A stretch of DNA of 64,000 bases. Origin: Diatrype stigma. Taxonomy: Eukaryota; Ascomycota; Sordariomycetes; Xylariales; Diatrypaceae. Below, in pieces: positions 11,733-22,186 of this stretch (positions within the stretch are counted from its first letter, which is position 1; every line of letters begins with the position of its first letter). The stretch lies in NCBI GenBank assembly GCA_022225965.2, contig JAKJXP020000053.1, positions 124,001-188,000 on the forward strand, read 5' to 3'. The notes beneath the pieces are model-generated. The model saw only the letters and a program-made list of their open reading frames with translations. It was not told the DNA's origin and made no database searches. Made by a program: the position numbers and the translations under genes.

Positions 11733-13229
11733 ATGTCGACCTACACGGTGCCATTCATCATCAATGGGGAGGAGCACCGCACGGAGAAGTCGTTCGATGT
11801 GGTGTCTCCAGCCTCAGGAGTGGCCATACATCGCTGCGGCATAGCAGGTGAAAAGGAGGTGCTCGCGGCTATCGACGCGGCTGCGGCCGCGGGTCGGCAA
11901 TGGCGCAACACAGGCCCCAGTCAGCGACGCGATATTCTACTCAGAGCGGCAGAAATCATGGGCAAGAAGCGTGAGGAGTTAGCTAAGTACATGATAGACG
12001 AGGTTGGCGCAAGCCCCGATTGGGCTGGTTTCAACCTCGACACGGCCATCGAGATGCTCAAAGATACAGCGGGACGGGTTGCAAGTCTAAGCGGAACTGT
12101 ACCGACCAGTGCCGACCCGAGTCGTGGCTCGATGATTCTACGGGAACCATATGGCGTCGTGCTAGCAATTGCACCTTGGTAGGCAAAAGCCCCCAAGCAG
12201 ATTCGGAGGAAGCTGGAGCTAACCTTGCGTTGCTGACCGCCTGACAGGAATGCGCCGTATGTCTTAGGCACGCGGTCAGTGCTTTTCCCCATTGCTGCTG
12301 GTTGTACTGTGGTGTTCAAAGGCTCCGAGAAGGCCCCTCGCGTGATGCATGCCATCACAGCCATTCTACACGAGGCGGGACTTCCCAACGGCGTTCTGAA
12401 CTTCATAGCGACCGACTTGGCGAGCGCGCCATCCGTCACAACGGCTCTCATCGCCCACCCGCTAGTGAAGAAGCTCAACTTCACGGGAAGCACGGCGGTT
12501 GGCCGGGTCATCGGAAAGATTGCAGGAGAAAACCTGAAGTCCGCGGTGCTAGAGCTGGGAGGGAAAGCCCCGGCCATCGTGTGGGAAGATGCAGACCTGG
12601 ACATCGCGGCAGAGCAATGTACCATCGGAGCATTCCTATTCTCCGGGCAAATCTGCATGAGTACGGAGAAGATCATCGTCCACAAGAAGATAAGCGATGC
12701 CTTTCAGAAGAAACTGGTCGGAGTGGTCGAGAACGTATTTCCATCAAAAGGAGAGGCACCAATTCTCGTCACAAGTAACGCGGTAGACAAGAACAAGGCA
12801 CTACTGCAAGATGCCACGAGTAAAGGTGCTACCCTCGTTCATGGAGACATCAACGCAAAGGAGATCTCCAAAACAAGGATGCGACCATTTGTGGTCAGCA
12901 AGGTGACACCAGAGATGTCTCTCTACAAGCAGGAATCTTTTGGCCCGACAGTCAGCTTGATTGAGGTAGAGACAGAAGAGGAAGCACTGCGCATCGCCAA
13001 CGATACCGAGTACGGGCTGATCTCGGCTGTGTTCACGGAGAACTTGAGAACTGGCTTGCGCTTTGCGAGGGAGATCGAGGCCGGCTCGGTACACATCAAT
13101 AATATGACGATCCACGATGAGATGGCACTACCCCACGGAGGTGCGAAGGCCAGCGGCTTTGGCAGATTTAACAACTCGGCTGGACTTGATGAGTGGTTGA
13201 GAACGAAGGCTGTTACGTGGAGACACTAG
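11733..13229 (+). CDS. Aldehyde dehydrogenase, salicylaldehyde/vanillin dehydrogenase-like
   Basis: Two exons, 11733-12178 and 12248-13229, join in phase 2 within an APW|NAPY block typical of ALDHs and give 475 residues, the usual family length. The 69-bp intron has a GTAGGC donor, a CTGAC branch-like site and a CAG acceptor. Catalytic residues are present: E251 in LELGGK and C285 in GQICMST, 34 residues apart as in characterised ALDHs. The C-terminal stretch with LPHGGAKASGFGRF resembles the salicylaldehyde and vanillin dehydrogenase branch, which oxidises aromatic aldehydes to acids with NAD(P)+. No signal peptide is seen, so a cytosolic location is likely. The start MSTYTVPFIINGEEH fits family N termini, although the frame is open further upstream. 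The gene is intact although transposon islands lie about 2.0 kb upstream and 250 bp downstream. The substrate is inferred. Confidence 0.92.
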
Positions 13230-13481
13230 GCAAACCGTAGCCAGAACCAGACGGAATGAAACTTGGATGAGGTATATATGTTGTAAGTGCGCATTGAGTG
13301 CGCATGGTTAAGTATAAAGTCGACGCAATCTATACTCATCAGTTTTTTGTTTTTGGTAAAAATATTTATTCAACATATCTGTAAATCGTATGAGCAACTT
13401 CTGCGTCCATTGGTACGAGAGTTCAGCTCCTTACTGGTGGTATGGCAAACGAACTACATATATATAAACAACGTGCCTATC

Positions 13482-13694
13482 TGTCACATTTAGGCTAGCT
13501 TAGCCCCTTGGTGGCGTACCCAGCCACCTAAAGGAGCGCACGGGCTTAGGTCCATTACCTTCATTTCTCCCATACAAATTGGGTATACGAGAAAAATAAC
13601 GCTTACCGCTCCTTTTGTTTTTTTTTCTTTCTGTAAAGATAATTAATAATCCGATATTAATAAGCCATTTTATTTTTATATTACGAATGCAACA
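13482..13694 (+). repeat. 5' LTR of the Copia element
   Basis: It starts TGTCACATTTAGG and ends GAATGCAACA. It is a direct repeat of 20205-20417 with identical length. By eye there are about 20 differences, and all are transitions. Confidence 0.93.
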
Positions 13695-15065
13695 GTTATA
13701 AGCCCGGTATTTTAATTAATTATAAAGCTTTATTCGTTATATTAAATCGTATAAAGTTAATTAAACAAATTTCTTAAAAGCTGCTTTTTTTACGTATAAA
13801 CGTAAACAAATCGACGCGTTAATATCCTAAATTCTAAACGAAGATATTACGATTTTAAAGCCAAATTAAATCTAACAATAAGGCACGATATTTAATAAGG
13901 AAATATAATTAACGACGGCTTTATTGCGAACATAAAATTAAATACAATGGTTCGATTATTATTAAAGGCAAGATTATTTTGCTTAAATCTGGCCGTACGT
14001 AAACCCCAATATTAACGGTTCCGAATTTAAACGACCCGTAATTCCAATTTTCGCGGCCGCCATTAAAAAGAAAAATCAAAAACTAAAAATCGAATACCGA
14101 CGAAAATTCGAAAAATGAATTATTAAACAAATTTTAAGAAATAATCCCGTTAAAAAAAAACTTACTCTTATTTTAACAAATACCTTCGATATAACGGAAA
14201 AAAAAATCCTCCAAATTATATAAGCCGACGTTCGAATTCTTTTTTAAGACTATCAAATTAAAATAACGGCCTATATAAAGCTTTAAAAATGAATTAATTT
14301 AACAGTAAACAATTCGTAATTACGAAATACGCCGGTTAACGGTTCCTTTTAAAGAACGATTCGAACCTTTCGACGTAATGTATTCCTTATACCTACGGCC
14401 GAACGAAAAGCCGTTTAAAAGGCATACCGTAGCCTATTAAAAACCTCAAAATCAACCGATTTTAAAAAATGGTACAAAAAATGAAAAAAGGCCCGTTTCG
14501 ATATCGAAACCTATAATGTTCTTAATATTTAAGGCCCTTTAACGATAAACGATTTCCTAATTTGCGTTAAAAAAATTGTCTTTATTTAAGCATTTCATTA
14601 ACGTATAATTAATAAAACCACGAAAATTATTTATGGCGAAAAAAATATAAACCTTCGAACCGTTAAAAAATTATTTATTAATTACGTTAGGAATTAAGGA
14701 AAAAAAAATACAATTACGTCTTTTTTACTTTCGGAAATAATAATGCTTAAGAAATTTACGATTATCTTTATTTGATTTTTAAAATAAAACATACGTAACA
14801 ACCGAAAAACTATCGTATAATTTTTTGCGCTTTCGGAAAAAAGTTTTATTCGAATAAATTTAAACCAAAAAAAAACTTTATCGAATAATGCAAACGGAAT
14901 ATTAAGAAACCCAAATAAAAAAACCTTTTCGAAAAACTTAAAAAAGTTTTATCCGAATTTTCGGGATCTTTATTACGTTGGCCATTTCGTAATACCGTTG
15001 CCATAATTTTAAACAATAACGGGCCGAAAACGGATTCCGTTTTTTTATTATACGAGGCATATCTT

Positions 15066-15353
15066 TTGCGCTTATCGATATTATATAATAACTATGTAAG
15101 CATATACGTCGTAAATAACTTTCGGCTCTTATTAAAAAAATCCGTAAAGCTTATTAATTCGTTTAATTGTATATTCGTCGAAAACTTATTTATAAATATT
15201 CATAAAAGAAAAATCCGAATAATAAAAAACGTTTTTAACGGTTTTAACGGTCCTAATATTAAGGATTTTACGTTTAAAAACGTAACATACGTTCCGGGAT
15301 TTTACGTGAATATAATTTCTGGGAAAATATTAAAAAAAAAGGCTAAATTATAA
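15066..15353 (+). pseudogene. Copia protease-like segment, remnant
   Basis: This open stretch of 95 codons includes a KDFTFKNVTYVPGF-type block, which in Copia polyproteins lies at the protease-to-integrase junction (the V-x-Y-V-P-x-x motif). The catalytic Asp region upstream is not recoverable by eye. It is in order with the integrase that follows. Confidence 0.65.
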
Positions 15354-15589
15354 GTAATAAAATATAACATAATATTAAAATACGGAACGCCAAAAAACAA
15401 TATAATTATAATAAGCTTAATAAAGAAATTTGGAATTATGGTAACGCAATATATTAAAGCTTCCTTTTATTTTTTCGGCTTAAAGCTTATGTTATCGATA
15501 TTTAATTTATTCCAAAAAAATTAATAACGTATATTATATTATTATTAACCATTTCGAAATTTTCCGCGTAATAAAGAAAATTCCGCTGC

Positions 15590-16217
15590 CTTATGGTACC
15601 TAAAGGCTGGGCATATAAGGGCTAATGCTTTTATTTATTTAATTAACCGGATTAAGTATATAAAGGTTAAAGGATTAACGTTGATTTATTGCAAGATTTG
15701 TTTTATAAATAAGGCAAACCAAATTATTTTTCGAAAACTTTTTAAGAATAGGTCCCGGCAGTCGTTTTGGCGAATCCGGCTTAATTTATTTTTTATAAAG
15801 GAATTATACGATAGTAACAAATATTCGTTAAATATTTTTGATAAATATAATAATTACATAATATGTTATCGTTTAATATTAAAAACGAACGTTTTTAATA
15901 ATATACTGGACTTTAAAGCGAAAATTAAAAGGCATTTCGGCTTTAGTATTTGCAAAATAAGGATAAATAAGAATATAATATTTATAAACTTATTAAGCAA
16001 TAAACCGCTATTTTTTAAAATTTGGGTTATAAATAAAGGTATCGATTTAAAATTATCTCTTTTTGAAACGAAAGAACCGGTAAAAAAAAGGGAAAAAACG
16101 GAAGGTGTAATATACCGAAAATCAAAGTATATAAGAGATATTATAAAGCTGTTACCGGATTTATGGCTCGAATTTAAAGCGGCAGCCGCTTATTTATATA
16201 ATATTTCCTTTATTTAA
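15590..16217 (+). pseudogene. Copia integrase, degenerate
   Basis: A zinc-finger remnant begins near 15594, where the first His codon appears to have become TAC (Tyr). It is followed by KAGHIR and then YCKICF, giving the second His and the CxxC of the HHCC finger. The core domain continues through SFWRIRLNLF and EFKAAAAYLYN, which match the conserved order of Copia integrases. An open frame covers 15681-16217, but stops are present upstream and downstream. The change from the expected His is a C-to-T type substitution. Confidence 0.8.
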
Positions 16218-16913
16218 AAAAACGAATGGATATTTTTTATCGAAAAGCTTAATTTATGATTTAAAAATTACTATAAGTGATTCGTAGGATATAAGTTACA
16301 AACGTCCGATTTTAGGCCTAATTAAAGTAAGATATATGTTTACGGATATAAATGCTATCCTTTAAATACCAAAACAAAAAAAAGGAAGCACCTTAATTAT
16401 TATAAAACTAAGCCTTAAATAAACGTCGGTTATTTAATTGAATATATAGCTACGAATTTATACCGCATTTAAGTGCCAACTTTATATAAGGTAATTAATA
16501 GCCGAAACGTAAAATTTAACGAAAAAAATTTTTTCGATCCAAGTAAAAGCAAAAAAAATGCCTTATTTATATAACAGGAAAACCGTTTATAACCTTTAAA
16601 GTTAATACGATTAAATTACGACCTTATAAAAAACCTAATCGAAATTTTCGACGAAATCCTTTATTTTATTCGGTTATTATCCATAATAATAAAAAAATCC
16701 TTAAATAAGAATTCGAAAGTAAGGGCATAAAATAAAAAAATATCTTCGTTATTATAAGGAAATATATTAATGGAGCTTTTAAACTTCCTTAAAAACGATA
16801 TATTTGTATTAAGAAAACTTTTTATTTCGAAAAATACGTTCGAACCGCTTAATTAAAAGAACGCCTAGCGGTAGAATAACGATTACGATGCTTCCAAAAC
16901 CTTACGTATTATT

Positions 16914-17066
16914 ATTAAGTAGCCATTTTTACGTATTAATTTAAAGCAACCATTTTTACGTATTACCGCCGAGCAGCCATTCTTATATATTGCCGCCGAA
17001 TAGCCATCTTTACGTATTGCCACCGAATAGCCATCTTTACGTATTATAACCGAACAGCTATTATTA
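16914..17066. repeat. 27-bp tandem repeat inside Copia pol
   Basis: About five to six imperfect 27-bp units follow each other, each built around GTATTRCCGCCGARYAGCCAT-like sequence and ending CTTTAC. In the element's plus-strand frame each unit encodes nine residues of the form R-I-x-x-E-Q-P-x-L. The array lies between the integrase and reverse transcriptase segments. A minus-strand frame across it also looks repetitive, simply because the unit length is a multiple of three. Confidence 0.8.
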
Positions 17067-18034
17067 CGCGTTATAAATGAATAACTAAAACGGCCGCCAA
17101 TTTCTCGCCTAAAAATCAGGTTTGTTATATCGCTACTTATCGTGGAAAATATAAAAAACGAAAGGAAACCAGAAAGGCAGAAATATACGAACGAACTAGC
17201 CGAAGAGTTAAATATAACGTTTGCTTCCGAAGCCGAATACGAATCGGCGGACGAATTCCTAAAATCGGATATAAAAGCCGGGCCCACGGAAAGTTCCGGA
17301 TTTTAGGATAATGCTAATATATCGGCTAATCGGCCCGAATTCTTAATAGCTTGGATTAAGCCTAATAATTATGCCGATAAAACGATAAATGCCGAAATAA
17401 ATAATATCGTAAAACAAGTACCTCTAATAAAAAGAATTCGAAAAACTTAAGCCTAAATTTATGGAACGGTCGCTATACGAAGGAACTTACGGAAGCCATA
17501 GCCCAAATAAAACATTTTTTCGATATTTCTTACGAAAAAAAAAAACTAGCCCGATAATAAAAACGGCAAATTACGTATGTTTTATAATATATTCCTAAAT
17601 GCGGCCTAAGGTAATTATAAATTATACCGGAATTAATTATTTAAGGCACTAAAGGATTATAAAAAACTCGCTTATTATTCGAAAAAAACCGAATTTAAAA
17701 AGGCGTATAAAAAAAATTCCGAAATTTCTTAAAACGTAAAACGTAAAGAATAATCGATAAAGGGATTATTAAAAAAAAGCCATTGCCTTTAAAATAAGTA
17801 TTTACATATAAATTCGACGAAAACGGTTACATAAATCAATATAAAACACGCATTATTATACGAAGGGATTTATAAAAAAACCTAAGCAAAAGCATTTATG
17901 TTATTACTTTTATAGTTCGTTTTTTTCGTATAATAATAGCAGTTATTACGAAACATAACCTTAATTATAATTAATACGATATTATTAACGCCTTTTTTAA
18001 AAGTCGGATAAATAAGTCGAAAGGACTTATTTAT

Positions 18035-19250
18035 ATGCACCTGCTTAAGGAATATAATAAGCTTAATTTCTATAAGCCTAATAAAAAAACGACAACTATA
18101 ACCAAATTCGATAAAGCCTTATACGGACTTAAAAAGTTATTTTTATTATGGTATAACGAAATTACTGCAATATTAAAACAAGAAAATATAAAACCTTTTA
18201 TAAAAAAACCATACGTATTTATTAACGGCAAAATGCTGCTATTTATATACGTAAATAATATCCTGGTCCTTAATAAAAAAGAAAACAAATAAAATACGAA
18301 CGACCTAATTAAGTACTTTAAATCGAAATACGAAATGCGAAATAAAGGAGCAATAAAGTGGTTTTTCGGAATCCGGATTATTCGTAATCGAAATAAAAGT
18401 ACCGTATAATTTTATTTAAATATTTATATTAATAAAATTGCGAAACGCTTCGAACTTATAAATAACCGAATAAACCCTTTAGTTATTCCCTTTTTTATAC
18501 GGCCTTTTAAAAAATTTAAAAATAAAGCCTTTAAAAAATCCATATACGAGTTTCAAGAAAAAATCGGATCCATTCTTTATGCCGCAATAATGATAAGGCC
18601 GAATATAACTTATGCAATATCATAACTTTTCCGTTTTTTTACTAATTCATTTTCCGAATATTACGTTATTGCAAATTATATTATACGATATTTATACGCC
18701 ACCAAATTCTTCGTTATCGAATATAACGGTAAGTACGAAAAAGCCTTAATTATAACGTTAAATGCTTCTTTCGCGAACGACGAAAAGTTTCGAAAATTAA
18801 TATATAAATATGTAATTATGCTATACGAAAGGCCTATAGCCTAAAAATCAAAACTATAACCAACCGTAATAACGTTTATAACTAAAATAAAGCTTTTCGG
18901 CGTTAAATACGTCGTTAAAAAAAATATGGCTTTATTACGATTTTTCCGGAACCTACGCTTAAACCTGAAAGGTATTTTTCGTATTTTTTATAATAATTAA
19001 TAAACTATACGTCTTATAATGAACGAAAACCGCCGGCTAAATATACGGCTTTGCTACGTTAATATATAAAACATATAATTAAAACAAGAATTCCGTAACG
19101 GCACCTTTATAATAAAATATTTCGAAACAAACAAAATGCCCGCCGATAGCTTTATAAAGGCCTTATTTTAAGCGAAATTCGAATAGTTCAAGAAACTTCT
19201 ATACATAAAAAACATCCGAAAAAAAATCGAAATTGCCGGCAAAAATTAAA
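18035..19250 (+). pseudogene. Copia reverse transcriptase and RNase H, degenerate
   Basis: The segment starts with an open frame at 18035-18292 showing FDKALYGLKKL and LLWYNEI, hallmarks of the Copia reverse transcriptase. The active site reads Tyr-Val-Asn-Asn at 18248-18259 where active elements have Tyr-Val-Asp-Asp, so both Asp codons have changed GAT/GAC to AAT. Downstream, IGSILYAAIMIRPNITYA and a later KMPADSFIKALF block match the connection and RNase H regions, with several stops. It is not functional. Confidence 0.88.
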
Positions 19251-20204
19251 ACAGCGAATTTCGAAATTATCCGTTCCGAAATAGCCAAGTAAAAAAATCG
19301 CGTTTAAAGTTTAATATTATAATTTATTTAATTAAAAATTAATTAAAATAGCAAAACAATGGTATCCGCCGGATTTTATTTGTATTAAAAAAAGGACTTA
19401 ATTTCTTTTAAAACCTAATCCGCGGCATTGTTTTAACGTTTATTTTGCGGCATTCGTTTATAATTCCCGAAAGAATTATAGGATTTTTCCTATAACCCAT
19501 TAAATATATTATGTCGATTTTTTTTTTCTTTCGGTAATAACGAAGTTTAACGGTTTTATATTTCGAATAGGCGTATTTTTGCTTGTTTCGTATATCGGCT
19601 TATCGGTTAATTTCGTTTTAATAAAATATTACATTGCTAGGTTTTAAAGTTATTCTGATTTTTCATAAATTTATTATTTTCATTATAACTAAAAGCGCCT
19701 TTATATAATAAGCCGAATAAAGCGTTTATTAAAGCCCATTTTGCAAAAAAGGAATCTTTAATTATTAACGATAAACTAACTTTTCGCTATTCGGGTAGGA
19801 ATTTTTTATTTATTTAAAGTTATATATTTAAGGCATATTTATAAAAATAAAAGTTATAACCGCGCTTATATAAATTGGATATAAATAATTAATATTATAA
19901 TTTCCGGCTACCGGTAATTACGAATTACGGGAAAACTTCGAAATTTATTTTTTACGGCCGAAAAAAAAATGAAACCACTTAATGCAACCGTATAAACGCA
20001 TCCCATTTATTATCCGGCATTTTTTACCGATTAACCCAAAACCTAAAGATTAAGGGTTTAATTTATATATATAAATAAACTTTTTTTTTATTATTAAATT
20101 TAGCCAACGGTTTAAAAAATATACCCAAGGTCCGAATAAGCAATTGCGATACCTTCGTTTATTAGGTTAATTAAAATTAATTACTTTAATTAGCCTAGGA
20201 GGTA

Positions 20205-20417
20205 TATTACATTTAGGCTAGCTTAACCCCTTAATGGCGTATCTAGCCACCTAAAAGAGCGCACGGGCTTGGGTCCATTACCCTTATTTCTCCCATACAA
20301 ATTGGGTATACGAAAAAAATAGCGCTTACCGCTCCTTTTGCTTCTTTTTCTTTCTGTAAAGATAATTAATAATCCGATATTAATAAGCCACTTTATTTCT
20401 ATATTGCGGATGCGACA
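20205..20417 (+). repeat. 3' LTR of the Copia element
   Basis: Partner of 13482-13694. It begins TATTACATTTAGG (TG changed to TA) and ends GATGCGACA. A short purine-rich GGAGGTA lies just before it, a weak candidate for the polypurine tract. Confidence 0.93.
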
Positions 20418-20846
20418 TTATCGACATAACTATATGTAGACATCTTCCCCTGATTTCTCAATTGTACATACAACCCTACAACAAATACATACAATACATC
20501 CACCGGGGCCACCCTTACCATCCGTCATGCATGGAAGGGTAAGAGCGCTGGCCCAAGCTCCTTGCAGAGACCTCGTGCTAACAGGGGGAAGCTGTAGGTA
20601 ACTGCTTGGTGGGGCGGCCAATTAAGCAGAGATTGATTACCAGCAACGAACGTCATACCTTTCTTTCACACCTTCTGGAACACCGTCTAAGAGTCTGAAG
20701 AGTCCATAGGCGTCTCGGGTTTCTGCTTTTTGCTTAATGACCTACCTATAAACCTACCCCGTATCCGCAGCCAAGCATCTCCCGTAACACCTCAGCTTCA
20801 ACGTACATGCGCAGACGCAGACGCAAACGCATGCACGCGCAGGAAA
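20418..20846. other. Intergenic, promoter side of the next gene
   Basis: About 430 bp of normal composition follows the Copia element. It probably contains the promoter and 5' untranslated region of the gene starting at 20847. No other feature is seen. Confidence 0.45.
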
Positions 20847-21582
20847 ATGGGTGCTAAGGCCTCGAAACCAGCCCAAGGGGCGATCCGCAAGTTCCCGGCC
20901 CGGCCACCCGGCAGCGCAGTACCGCCGCCGCCAGCATCAACATCGCAGGCGCGAACACCGCCGAAGGCATCGCTTGCGAAAGATGACGGTAAGCTTTTTT
21001 AAGGCTTTCCCGTGGCGAATTTCCCAGCTGCACCAAGGGGTCAAAGAAGAAAGGAAAAGAGGGGGGGGGGGGACAAAAAGATCACTACCTAACAAATAGC
21101 TAACCCACCCACCCCCAGCAATCCGAGCCGACAGTATAAACCCGAACCCGAACTCAGACCTCGACCCAGACCCGCAAGCCCAAGAGCAAAACGCAGCCTT
21201 CTCCTCGCGCCTGCGGCGCATGGGCGTCGCGACGCCGAACCCGACGCTGTCGAACTCGTCGACGGCGAGGAAGACCGTGCCCGTGCCCCCCTATCCTTCG
21301 GCGCCGGCGCCTCCCGGAGGCAACGCGGCGCTCGGCGTGCTGGAGGCGCGGCGGCGGCTGGGCGAGCGCGCGGATGCCGAGGCCGAGGACCCGTCCGGGG
21401 GCGCGGGAACCGGGGCGGGAGCGCAGAGGGGGCGCGAGTTCGTCGACGTCGGCACGCTGCGCCAGGTCCTGATCCTCCGGGCCCACGGGGCGCCGGCCGC
21501 GGAGATCGAGAGCCGGCTGAGGCTCAGGAGCGGCGCCGTGCAGAAGCTGGGTCCGCCCGGGGTGGTCGTGCCACTGAGTTAG
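20847..21582 (+). CDS. Small protein with N-myristoylation-type start, unknown function
   Basis: Exons 20847-20988 and 21119-21582 join in phase 1 to give 201 residues. The 130-bp intron has GTAAGC at the donor, a GCTAAC branch site and CCCCCAG at the acceptor. The protein starts MGAKASKPAQG, matching the pattern Met-Gly-x-x-x-Ser/Thr used for N-myristoylation, so membrane anchoring is likely. The first two thirds are low-complexity, rich in Pro, Ala and Ser. The last 50 residues (from about FVDVGTLRQVLILRAHG) form a compact helix-turn-helix-like block with conserved-looking spacing. I do not recognise the family. The chosen ATG is preferred over in-frame upstream codons because of the lipidation motif and because composition changes there. 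The gene converges with the dehydrogenase at 22187. Confidence 0.75.
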
Positions 21583-22186
21583 CTAAGTGAGTTGGTTAGT
21601 TGGGGAGATGAGGGCAGGTGTGAGGAAAAGGGGAGGGGGGGTGGCAGTATACAATTCTTGAGCAAAAGTAGAATCGTTGTTTGTCTATAACGATGAGGGC
21701 TCTAGAATCCCGAACTATCAACGAGTGTATAATGTAGGAAATATACATGTACGTTTAGAAGGACTCACACATGCAGACACGGTCTATTTCACGCCGTACA
21801 GGTACGGTACTTTGCGGGAGCATATAAACTCATAAGGAAAACAACGAGAAGGCGGAAGGTATATTTGACATGTATAAGGTTGCCCCTATTGGCTGAGATC
21901 TTCCTCTTCCAATCTGGTTATATAGCGCTCTACATAACACCACGTCTGCCTGCCTGCCCACTCGCCCGCCTACTTACGCCCATCCACCCACACACGAACC
22001 CCACCGCCACACCATCCAACATCGCCAAGTCATAGGCTATCCTATCGCCAGTAAACAGCACCTGAACCTGAACTCCGTCGCTTTCCCGAGAGCGAATCGA
22101 ACCGAGTGATGATGAAACGAGCTGATCATCATGATAAAAAACGAAGAAGGGGGGGCTGGGACGCAAGGGAGATTGTAATTTGTTCA
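21583..22186. other. Convergent 3' region between two genes
   Basis: About 600 bp lies between two convergent stop codons. It should hold both 3' untranslated regions. No further gene is supported. Confidence 0.5.

Larger units (their letters stand above)
13482..20417 (+). mobile_element. Full-length Ty1/Copia LTR retrotransposon, RIP-like decay
   Basis: The element is 6.9 kb, bounded by two 213-bp LTRs with TG..CA type ends and flanked by CTATC on the left (13477-13481) and TTATC on the right (20418-20422). These look like a 5-bp target duplication with one C-to-T change. The plus strand carries, in Copia order, a protease-like segment (about 15066-15353), integrase (about 15590-16217), a repeat-bearing connector (about 16870-17330), then reverse transcriptase and RNase H (about 18035-19250). 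Integrase upstream of reverse transcriptase is the Copia order. Stops and A+T enrichment run through the whole interior, so the copy is inactive. The gag region (about 13700-14900) is too decayed to define. Confidence 0.9.

Noticed and set aside
11921..12685. Minus-strand open frame of 254 codons across the aldehyde dehydrogenase
   Set aside because: It is a shadow of the ALDH coding frame and crosses its intron without any family motif.
16883..17287. Minus-strand frame with repeated IRKDGYS-like units
   Set aside because: It is the antisense reading of the 27-bp repeat in the plus-strand Copia element, whose integrase and reverse transcriptase fix the true strand.
4008..20417. Possibility that the A+T-rich islands are mitochondrial DNA or a centromere
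   Set aside because: LTR pairs, target duplications and recognisable pol domains explain both islands as mutated retrotransposons; no mitochondrial genes are present.
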